From Nitriliruptoraceae bacterium (GTDB taxonomy: Bacteria; Actinomycetota; Nitriliruptoria; Nitriliruptorales; Nitriliruptoraceae): a stretch of 6,533 nucleotides of DNA. The DNA is taken from assembly GCA_007121975.1 (NCBI GenBank), contig SKJO01000435.1:1-6533 (forward strand). Reading direction: 5' to 3'. The translations under genes and the position numbers were made by a program. Shown here one piece after another: positions 1 to 4,658 of the stretch (position 1 is the stretch's first letter; each line of letters opens with the position of its first letter). The notes beneath the pieces are model-generated. The model did not search any database and had not been told where the DNA came from. It saw only the letters and a list, made by a program, of their open reading frames with translations.

Positions 1-1027
1 TCGGCAGCCCGAAGGGCGGGGCGTCGAGGAAGTACAGCAGCGGGAACGCGGAGGCGAACAGCACCAGCGTGGCGAGCATGACCGCCTTGAGCCCCCGGCG
101 CTTGGCCATCAGGTTGGCGGCCGGGAACACCAGCAGGCAGGTGCCGAACACCGCGCCCATCAGCAGCGCCACGTCCCCCTCGGAGCGGCCCATCAGCCGG
201 GTCGCGTACAGCGCGATGTTGAGGGTGACGATGTTGAAGCCGAACCAGAACGCGTTGGTGCCCACCATCGCGATCACGAACGGGCGGTTGCGCAGCGTCG
301 TGCGCACCGCCTCGATCAGCGGCATGGTCGCCGGAACCGCGCTCGCGAAACGGGTCTCGGGGATCAGGGTGGGCACGTACATCAGCACCACCGCGACCGC
401 GCCCAGGATCCACACCATCGCCCGGATGCCGTAGGCCTCGACCAGCAGCCCCGAGACGATCAGCCCGACCGCGGAGCCCACCAGGTAGCCGACCGCCTTG
501 GAGGTCGACAGGTCGACGCGGTCCTTGAGGGTGGTGGAGATGTCGGCGAGCAGTGCGAGGTGCGGGCTGACATACGCGGTGAACAGCACGAAGTAGGTGC
601 CGAGCAGCAGCCCGACGTAGACGCCGTTCCAGCCCGAACGCTCCATCACCGGCGGGTAGAACAGCGCCACGAACACCACCACGTAGGGCAGCGCGCTCAG
701 GCGCAGGAACGGGATGCGCCGGCCCCCGGGACCGTCGTGGTTGTCCGACCAGCGCGCGATCAACGGGTCGGCGACCGAGTCGATCACCCGGCCGAAGAGC
801 ATCACCAGGCTGAAGGTCAGCGGCAGCAGCAGCGCATCCACCCCGCCCAGCGGCGTGGTCACGTAGAAGAAGTACAGCCAGGTGAGCATCGTGCGGTCGA
901 CGATCACCCAACCCGCGGCTCCCACGCCGTACACCGGCACGACCCAGCGCGGCAGCAGCGAGGTGCGCGCCGAGGTCTCGAGCTGCGTGTCGTCGACCGG
1001 TGGGGGAACCGACCCGGGCTCCTGCAT
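1..1027 (-). CDS. GPH-family MFS symporter (MelB-like), 3' end beyond window
   Basis: Cytoplasmic-membrane secondary transporter of the glycoside-pentoside-hexuronide:cation symporter family (MFS_2). These carry sugars, glycosides or related small solutes with H+ or Na+; the substrate cannot be read here. The frame stays open from ATG 1027 to the left edge, giving 342 residues of an expected 440-480, so roughly the last two or three helices are missing. After a hydrophilic N-terminus (1-27), hydrophobic segments alternate with short loops. The family motif G-R-x-x-D-S-V-A-D-P lies at residues 79-88, with acidic residues at the MelB cation-site positions (D83, D87). It is followed by a loop with GGRR and P106, and by the cytoplasmic-loop motif ending in LLAD (159-162). 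The start is supported by AGGAGG at 1038-1043, 10 nt upstream. It lies 63 nt after the lipoprotein gene on the same strand and may be the last visible member of that unit. Family assignment is firm; substrate is unknown. Confidence 0.9.
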   Translation of the reverse strand, partial: MQEPGSVPPPVDDTQLETSARTSLLPRWVVPVYGVGAAGWVIVDRTMLTWLYFFYVTTPLGGVDALLLPLTFSLVMLFGRVIDSVADPLIARWSDNHDGPGGRRIPFLRLSALPYVVVFVALFYPPVMERSGWNGVYVGLLLGTYFVLFTAYVSPHLALLADISTTLKDRVDLSTSKAVGYLVGSAVGLIVSGLLVEAYGIRAMVWILGAVAVVLMYVPTLIPETRFASAVPATMPLIEAVRTTLRNRPFVIAMVGTNAFWFGFNIVTLNIALYATRLMGRSEGDVALLMGAVFGTCLLVFPAANLMAKRRGLKAVMLATLVLFASAFPLLYFLDAPPFGLP

Positions 1028-1073
1028 GGCGCACCACCCTCCTGACCGCTGCCGGCGCACGTCGTTGGTCGGA

Positions 1074-1079
1074 ACCCTA
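1074..1079 (-). promoter_or_regulatory. Possible -10 box (TAGGGT) for the transporter gene
   Basis: TAGGGT fits the TANNNT -10 pattern and would start transcription near 1067, giving a leader of about 40 nt that contains the AGGAGG at 1038-1043. No convincing -35 is seen 16-18 nt upstream, where the sequence is the end of the lipoprotein gene. This would be an internal promoter allowing the transporter to be expressed apart from the two genes before it. Weak support. Confidence 0.2.
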
Positions 1080-1090
1080 GCCCTCGGCGC

Positions 1091-1657
1091 TCATCCGACG
1101 ACGATGCGTGCCTCGTCGAGCACCTCGCCCTCGGCCAGCAGGCGCAGGGTCCACGTCCCCGGCGACCACAGGACCTCCTCGAAGCGGAAGGCGACCCAGC
1201 CGGTGCCCGCACCGGCGTCGGTGTCGCCCACGAGCGTCGGGGTCGGGTTGTGCTCGTGGTACCACGCGTAGCCCAGGCTGCCACCGGGCAGGTTCACACA
1301 GCCCGTGACCTCGACCAGCACCGGTCCGGGGCCGGCCTGCCGGGTCCCGGGGCGCTCGTCGGACGGGAACTGCAGGAAGGCACCGAGCAGGTTGCCCCGC
1401 ATCTTGGCGCAGTCGGGCGCGCCGATGCCCAGGTCGGCCGCGCGGTGGCGGGCCACCCCGTCGCCCAGCACGACCTCGGCCGAGGTGTCGGGTTCCTCCG
1501 CGGGTTCGGGCTCGCGCGGCTCGGGTGCGTCGTCGGGCGCCTCGTCGGGCGCCTCGGCCCCCGGCTCGTCGGGGTCCGGCGGCCCGTCGCCCTGACCGCA
1601 GCCGGCGAGCGCGACGACGACCAGCAGCGCGAGGGCGGTCGGCGACGTCGGACGCAT
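1091..1657 (-). CDS. Acidic lipoprotein of unknown function
   Basis: 188-residue predicted lipoprotein; no family recognised. Residues 1-19 are a short type II signal peptide (Arg2, hydrophobic stretch ALALLVVVALAG) ending in the lipobox L-A-G-C, so Cys20 would be lipidated and the protein anchored outside the membrane. Residues 21-60 are a Pro/Asp/Glu-rich linker with tandem EAPD units. The remaining ~128 residues form a globular domain with two cysteines (83 and 120) that could be disulfide-bonded, several aromatic residues (Y130, W132, Y133, W154, W164, W169) and a C-terminal pattern W-S-P-G-T-W-T-L-R-L, typical of the last strands of an immunoglobulin-like beta-sandwich (inference). The ATG lies 9 nt after the protease-like gene's stop, on the same strand. 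No good SD is present; TAGCAT 6 nt upstream of the ATG could be a leaderless -10, or translation may depend on coupling. Function is unknown; a ligand-binding or surface-interaction role alongside its neighbour is speculation. Confidence 0.85.
   Translation of the reverse strand: MRPTSPTALALLVVVALAGCGQGDGPPDPDEPGAEAPDEAPDDAPEPREPEPAEEPDTSAEVVLGDGVARHRAADLGIGAPDCAKMRGNLLGAFLQFPSDERPGTRQAGPGPVLVEVTGCVNLPGGSLGYAWYHEHNPTPTLVGDTDAGAGTGWVAFRFEEVLWSPGTWTLRLLAEGEVLDEARIVVG
1530..1553 (-). repeat. Two tandem 12-bp units in the lipoprotein linker
   Basis: Two perfect adjacent copies of TCGTCGGGCGCC (plus strand, 1530-1541 and 1542-1553). On the minus strand they encode repeated Glu-Ala-Pro-Asp units in the acidic linker between the lipid anchor and the globular domain. 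Because 12 bp is four codons, gain or loss of a unit keeps the frame, so linker length could vary between strains. Confidence 0.7.
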
Positions 1658-1666
1658 GCCCGGATG

Positions 1667-2220
1667 CTAGCCCGCCTCGGCCCAGTCCCCGGGCATCTGC
1701 GCACGCGCACCCAGGTGCTCGTGGGTCAGCAGGAGCGGCACGGGCGGCTGGCCCTCGGCGGCGACGAGCTCGGTGAGCACCCCGGCCACGCGCCCCTCCG
1801 CGGTCAGCGCCGGACACCCCGGGGCGACGCCGACCCCCAGCCCCTCGGCGTGGATCGCGCGGGGCACCGCCGCCCCGGGAGGCACGAGGCTGCGGATCTC
1901 GACGGACGTGAACGCAGGGTCCTGCCCCGCTCCGCCGGTGCCGAGCACCACCAGCTGCCCGCCCTCGACCAGCTCGGACGGATCCGCCCAGGCCAGCGTC
2001 GGCACCAGGAACTGCTGCACCTCGAGGATGGCCAGGTCGGGGTCGTCGCTGGTGCCCACGACCACCGCGTCGAGCCGCCGGCGGCCGTCCTGGGACACCA
2101 CCTGCGGGCCCGGGTCGATCCCGGCGACCTGCCCGGTGGTCACCAGCAGGCGGTCACCGACGGCGAAGGCCGTGCCGATCGCCTCGTGCCCGCACCCCGC
2201 GGCCTTGCGGGGGCGCTCAT
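1667..2220 (-). CDS. Trypsin/HtrA-fold protein lacking catalytic His and Ser; start unresolved
   Basis: About 180 residues shaped like the protease domain of HtrA/MarP-type serine proteases. In order: an I-G-T-A-F-A-V opening strand (GSGFVV in active enzymes), L-L-V-T-T-G-Q-V-A-G where the family has VVTNAHVVAG, D-G-R followed by D-P-D-L-A-I-L around the catalytic Asp, L-V-V-L-G-T-G, and P-G-C-P-A-L-T-A-E-G-R-V-A-G-V where the family has GNSGGPL then DGRVVGV. The Asp (codon 2036-2038) is kept, but His is Gln (2129-2131) and Ser is Cys (1814-1816), so proteolysis is unlikely. No signal peptide or membrane segment is seen. The stop is TAG 1667-1669. No ATG, GTG or TTG in this frame lies between 2143 and the divergent gene. 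The well-placed ATG at 2220 (GAGG 7 nt upstream) is one base out of frame; an extra C in the run after it would join the two. The conservative start is GTG 2143, which cuts off the first strand. It is probably first in a unit with the lipoprotein. Either a pseudoenzyme or a decaying gene. Confidence 0.65.
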
Positions 2221-2275
2221 CGACGGGCCTCGCGGGTGCCGGAGGGTCCTGCCGCCAGCATCCTCCCCTTCGGTC

Positions 2276-2318
2276 CCGGCAGGGCAGGGCCGAAGGACCC
2301 CACCGCCTACCCTGCCGG
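2276..2318. promoter_or_regulatory. Divergent intergenic region with inverted repeats (candidate operator)
   Basis: A perfect 9-bp inverted repeat, CCGGCAGGG (2276-2284) and CCCTGCCGG (2310-2318), lies in the 100-nt gap between the minus-strand protease-like gene and the plus-strand Mut7-C gene. Its right arm covers the -10-like box at 2308-2313. A second, overlapping dyad, CCTTCGG (2267-2273) and CCGAAGG (2290-2296), covers the corresponding -35 area. The two cannot form as hairpins together. Because transcription of the plus gene seems to begin at its ATG, these are more plausibly protein-binding DNA sites than RNA structures. Chance dyads are fairly common in DNA this rich in G and C. Confidence 0.35.
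2308..2313 (+). promoter_or_regulatory. -10 box (TACCCT) of a probable leaderless promoter
   Basis: TACCCT matches TANNNT and ends exactly 7 nt before ATG 2321, so transcription would begin at or within a base of the start codon. No Shine-Dalgarno sequence precedes this gene, which fits a leaderless message of the kind common in actinobacteria. The DoxX-like gene has the same layout and the same 7-nt gap. No recognisable -35 was found. Confidence 0.45.
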
Positions 2319-2320
2319 CG

Positions 2321-3094
2321 ATGAGCCTGACCGTGCGCTTCTACGCCGAGCTCGTCGAGCTGTCCCGTCGGCGGGAGCTGACGCTGGCCGACGGGCCGCT
2401 GCGCTCGGTCAAGGACGTCGTCGAGTCGCTCGGGGTCCCCCACCCGGAGGTGGGGCTGCTGCTGCTCGACGGGGTGCCGGTCGGCTTCGACCACCGGGTC
2501 GGCGGCCCCGCCGACGACGGCCGGGATCGTCGCCTGGCGGTGTTCCCGCCCTGGCGAACGCTGCCGCTGCCCGCCGCGGCCACGCCAACGCCGGCACCGG
2601 GCGACCCGACCCGGTTCGTGCTCGACGTGCACCTCGGGGCGCTGGCCCGGCGGCTGCGATGGCTGGGGATGGACTGCTGGTACCGGCGGGACGCCGACGA
2701 CGCCGAGCTCGCGGCGGTCGCCGTCGACCAGGTGCGCATCCTGCTCACCCGCGACCGCGGCCTGCTGCGCCGGGGCATCGTGGTGCACGGCTACCTGCCC
2801 CGCGCCGACGACCCGGACGCGCAGACCCTGGAGGTGGTCGACCGCTACGGGCTCGTGCGCCACCTCGACCCGGGCAGCCGCTGCGTGCACTGCAACGCGC
2901 GGCTCGAAGCGGTCGGACCCGACGAGGTCGCCGAGGTGGTGCCGCCCCGCAGCCTGCGCGCGTTCAACGAGTTCGCGCGCTGCCGCGACTGTGGGAGGGT
3001 GTTCTGGCCAGGGTCCCACCACGAGGCGCTGCAGGAGCTGCTGGCGCGGATCGAAGCGGCCGGTCGGGACCTCGGTAGGGACCAGCGACCTTGA
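2321..3094 (+). CDS. Ubiquitin-like/Mut7-C RNase domain protein with zinc ribbon
   Basis: 257 residues. Residues 1-80 form a ubiquitin-like beta-grasp domain (MoaD/ThiS-like fold; the Mut7-C ubiquitin family) without a C-terminal Gly-Gly tail, so it is not an obvious sulfur carrier. A short Ala/Pro linker (84-95) leads to the Mut7-C domain, a PIN-like nuclease fold (97-230): R-F-V-L-D-V-H-L-G-A-L-A-R-R-L-R-W-L-G-M-D, then D124/D126/D127, R-I-L-L-T-R-D-R (139-146) and a zinc ribbon with Cys188, Cys191, Cys221 and Cys224. Asp102, Asp126 or 127, and Asp145 are the likely acidic metal-binding residues. The family is thought to cleave RNA, by analogy with the C-terminus of Mut-7 exonuclease; its bacterial target is unknown to me. 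ATG 2321 is chosen because homology begins at its first residues and a -10 box lies 7 nt upstream. The open frame continues upstream to 1250 only as a shadow of the opposite strand. A cytoplasmic location is expected. Confidence 0.9.
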   Translation: MSLTVRFYAELVELSRRRELTLADGPLRSVKDVVESLGVPHPEVGLLLLDGVPVGFDHRVGGPADDGRDRRLAVFPPWRTLPLPAAATPTPAPGDPTRFVLDVHLGALARRLRWLGMDCWYRRDADDAELAAVAVDQVRILLTRDRGLLRRGIVVHGYLPRADDPDAQTLEVVDRYGLVRHLDPGSRCVHCNARLEAVGPDEVAEVVPPRSLRAFNEFARCRDCGRVFWPGSHHEALQELLARIEAAGRDLGRDQRP

Positions 3095-3119
3095 CCGGCA
3101 GCGGCGCGACCTTCAGCAT
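3091..3119 (+). promoter_or_regulatory. Possible promoter for the YbaK-type gene
   Basis: TTGACC (3091-3096), overlapping the Mut7-C stop codon, is close to the -35 consensus. It is followed after 17 nt by CAGCAT (3114-3119), a poor -10 with three of six consensus bases. Transcription would start near 3126, giving a leader of about 45 nt that ends in the AAGGAG at 3159-3164. The gene may also be read through from the Mut7-C gene, since the 76-nt gap holds no obvious terminator. Confidence 0.3.
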
Positions 3120-3158
3120 CGAGGGCAGACGCCGCCGTCCCGGCAGCCGGTCTGGACC

Positions 3159-3164
3159 AAGGAG
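3159..3164 (+). promoter_or_regulatory. Ribosome binding site AAGGAG deciding the YbaK start
   Basis: A strong Shine-Dalgarno sequence 6 nt before ATG 3171. It settles the start against the longer frame opening at 2991, and contrasts with the neighbouring Mut7-C and DoxX-like genes, which have none. Confidence 0.75.
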
Positions 3165-3170
3165 CCTGCC

Positions 3171-3641
3171 ATGACCGCCAACGCCGTCCACGCCCTGCTC
3201 GACGAGCACGGCGTGGCCTACGAGACCCACGAGCACGACCGGGCCGTGACCGCCCAACGGCTGGCCGCCGCCGAACACACCACCGGCTGGGAGGTGGCCA
3301 AGACCGTGCTGCTGTCGGTCGGCGGGCAGCTGGCGATGATGGTGGTACCCGCCCCGGTGATCGTCGACCTCGACCGTGCCGCGCACCTGCTCGGCGACAA
3401 CGAGGTCCGGTTGGCCAGCGAGGTCGAGTTCGTGTCGGTGTTCGCGGACTGCGAGCCGGGCGCCGAGCCCCCGTTCGGACAGCTGTACGGGGTGCCGGTG
3501 TTCCTCGACGAGCGGCTGCGCGCCGCCGAGCGCATGGTGTGCCGCGACGGGTCGCACACCCAGTCGATCGTGCTGGCCGTCAACGACTACGTGCGCGTGG
3601 TCGACCCCGAGATCGTCGACGTCGGCTCCGAGCCCACCTGA
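3171..3641 (+). CDS. YbaK/EbsC-type aminoacyl-tRNA deacylase
   Basis: 156 residues, the usual size of a stand-alone YbaK/ProX-type editing domain, which hydrolyses mischarged aminoacyl-tRNA in the cytoplasm. Visible family features: an N-terminal helix and H-G-V-A-Y-E (13-18), W-E-V-A-K-T-V-L-L (40-48) with the conserved lysine (K44) that contacts the tRNA 3' end, a V-V-P-A strand (58-61), and G-A-E-P-P-F-G-Q-L-Y-G-V-P-V (97-110), the strongest signature, followed by D-G-S-H (126-129) and a closing Y-V-R-V-V-D-P. This pattern fits the YbaK-associated group with GxxPPFGxLYG better than E. coli YbaK (Cys-tRNAPro) itself, so the tRNA edited cannot be named. Start ATG 3171 is preceded by AAGGAG (3159-3164) at 6 nt. 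The frame open upstream to 2991 lies inside the Mut7-C gene and is not used. It sits 76 nt downstream of that gene on the same strand. Confidence 0.9.
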   Translation: MTANAVHALLDEHGVAYETHEHDRAVTAQRLAAAEHTTGWEVAKTVLLSVGGQLAMMVVPAPVIVDLDRAAHLLGDNEVRLASEVEFVSVFADCEPGAEPPFGQLYGVPVFLDERLRAAERMVCRDGSHTQSIVLAVNDYVRVVDPEIVDVGSEPT

Positions 3642-3659
3642 GCCGTTGCGCACGCCCGG

Positions 3660-3665
3660 TACCGT
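3660..3665 (+). promoter_or_regulatory. -10 box (TACCGT) of a probable leaderless promoter
   Basis: TACCGT lies exactly 7 nt before ATG 3673, within the 31-nt gap after the YbaK-type gene, and there is no SD. The layout repeats that at 2308-2321, suggesting the DoxX-like gene has its own leaderless transcript. A clear -35 is not seen. Confidence 0.45.
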
Positions 3666-3672
3666 CGCTCGC

Positions 3673-4134
3673 ATGGCCTTGCCCACCGCCGAGCCCGCCC
3701 CCGCCACCTCACCGGCACGCACCGTGGCGCGCCTGCTGCTGGCGGTGTTCCTGGTCACCGCGGGCATCGGCCACTTCGTCGCGACCGAGACCTTCCTGGC
3801 CCAGACGCCGACCTGGCTGCCCGCCCGCACCCTGATCGTGCTGGTCAGCGGCGCCGTCGAGATCGCGCTCGGCCTCGCGCTGGTCACGCTGCCGCGGTGG
3901 CGCCGCGAGGTGGGGTGGGTGGTGGCCGCCTTCTTCGTGGTGATCTTCCCGGGCAACATCCACCAGGCGCTCACCGACACCGCCGCCTTCGGCCTGGACT
4001 CCCCGACCGCCCGCTGGTCTCGGCTGGCGCTGCAGCCGGTGCTGATCCTCTGGGCGCTGTGGGCAACCGGTGCCTGGCCGCGACCGCGCGCCGCCCGATC
4101 GTCCGAGGATCAGTCCGGGCCGGCCAGCACGTAG
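3673..4134 (+). CDS. DoxX-like four-helix integral membrane protein
   Basis: 153 residues. A hydrophilic, Pro/Ala-rich N-terminus is followed by four hydrophobic segments at about 17-36, 52-72, 80-95 and 115-133, and a charged C-terminal tail. G-I-G-H-F-V (31-36) near the end of helix 1, the aromatic stretch before P-T-W-L-P (46-50), E63 in helix 2 and F-P-G-N-I-H-Q-A-L (92-100) after helix 3 are typical of the DoxX-like family. Members sit in the cytoplasmic membrane and have been linked to quinone or thiol redox chemistry and oxidative stress in some bacteria, but most are uncharacterised, so no reaction is claimed. ATG 3673 is chosen because homology starts soon after it and TACCGT stands 7 nt upstream. 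The frame continuing upstream to 3376 is a shadow of the YbaK-type gene. Its last 25 nt overlap the convergent HemG-like gene. Confidence 0.85.
   Translation: MALPTAEPAPATSPARTVARLLLAVFLVTAGIGHFVATETFLAQTPTWLPARTLIVLVSGAVEIALGLALVTLPRWRREVGWVVAAFFVVIFPGNIHQALTDTAAFGLDSPTARWSRLALQPVLILWALWATGAWPRPRAARSSEDQSGPAST
4070..4130. terminator. Imperfect inverted repeat at the convergent gene ends
   Basis: GTGCCTGGCCG (4070-4080) pairs with CGGCCAGCAC (4121-4130), a 10-bp stem with one bulged C and a 40-nt loop. It spans the last codons of both convergent genes (DoxX-like and HemG-like). A structure here could act in both directions to limit read-through, but there is no T-tract on either strand and the loop is long, so this is only a candidate. 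Confidence 0.2.
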
Positions 4135-4658
4135 GCGGCGACATCCCGCGCGAACAGCTCGACGGCCTCCCAGTCGGTGTAGTCGTGGTCGCGGGAGGTG
4201 TCGGTCGCCCCGCTGTCGCGGCCGGCGATCTTGACCATCAGCTTGCGCTTGAAGAACCCGTAGCGGGTGTAGGCGAGCGCGCCCGCGAACCGAGCCACGA
4301 TGTCGGGGTCGAAGCCGGTCGCGGCGAGCAGGTTCGCCACGTACTGCCCCGCCTCGGCCTGCTTCTCGGGGGTCTCGTCGGCCGAGGTCAGGCTCACCTG
4401 GAACAGCGCGGCGGGCAGGGCGTTGAGCGCTTCGGCGTGCTCGGTGAGGTAGGCGGTGAGCTGGCGGCTGTGCTGCCCGGCGTGGATCGAGCCGCCGGCC
4501 ACCACCCCGGCGAAACCCTCGGGACCCGGCGCCGAGGCGGCCTCGGCGGCCTCGACCTCGAGGTCCTGGGCGGCGAGCACCTCGACGATGCGTGAGGCGA
4601 TGCGGGCGGTCTGACCCTCGACGCTGTGGTAGACGACGAGCACGCGAGGTTGGCTCAT
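4110..4658 (-). CDS. hemG: HemG-like flavodoxin (protoporphyrinogen oxidase family)
   Basis: 182 residues, the size of E. coli HemG (181), the FMN enzyme that oxidises protoporphyrinogen IX to protoporphyrin IX and passes electrons to quinone. Compared from memory with HemG: the phosphate-binding loop H-S-V-E-G-Q-T (11-17), V-V-A-G-G-S-I-H-A-G-Q-H (52-63; ASIRYGHYH in HemG), a strand with F-Q-V-S-L (86-90), F-A-G-A-L-A-Y-T-R-Y (124-133; IAGALRYPRY), then an insert with K-R-K-L-M-V-K-I that in HemG helps membrane and substrate contact, and G-A-T-D-T-S then Y-T-D-W-E-A-V (149-166). The ATG at 4658 overlaps the GMC stop in the tetranucleotide ATGA, with GAGGAG (4667-4672) 8 nt upstream, so translation is likely coupled. 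No haem-biosynthesis gene is in view, and actinobacteria usually use HemY, so the partner and substrate may differ from classical HemG. Family assignment is strong; haem function is uncertain. Confidence 0.85.
   Translation of the reverse strand: MSQPRVLVVYHSVEGQTARIASRIVEVLAAQDLEVEAAEAASAPGPEGFAGVVAGGSIHAGQHSRQLTAYLTEHAEALNALPAALFQVSLTSADETPEKQAEAGQYVANLLAATGFDPDIVARFAGALAYTRYGFFKRKLMVKIAGRDSGATDTSRDHDYTDWEAVELFARDVAAYVLAGPD

Noticed and set aside
69..1045. Plus-strand open frames at 69-434 and 560-1045
   Set aside because: Both are shadows of the minus-strand transporter, whose membrane segments and GPH motif are clear.
1250..2320. Long plus-strand open frame continuous with the Mut7-C gene (would make a 614-residue protein)
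   Set aside because: The upstream part is low-complexity Arg/Gly/His-rich translation antisense to the lipoprotein and protease-like genes; recognisable protein begins only at ATG 2321.
2321..3022. Upstream extension of the protease-like frame through the antisense of the Mut7-C gene
   Set aside because: The translation there has no protein-like pattern, and the Mut7-C gene on the other strand is clear. It would supply a start only by a full antisense overlap.
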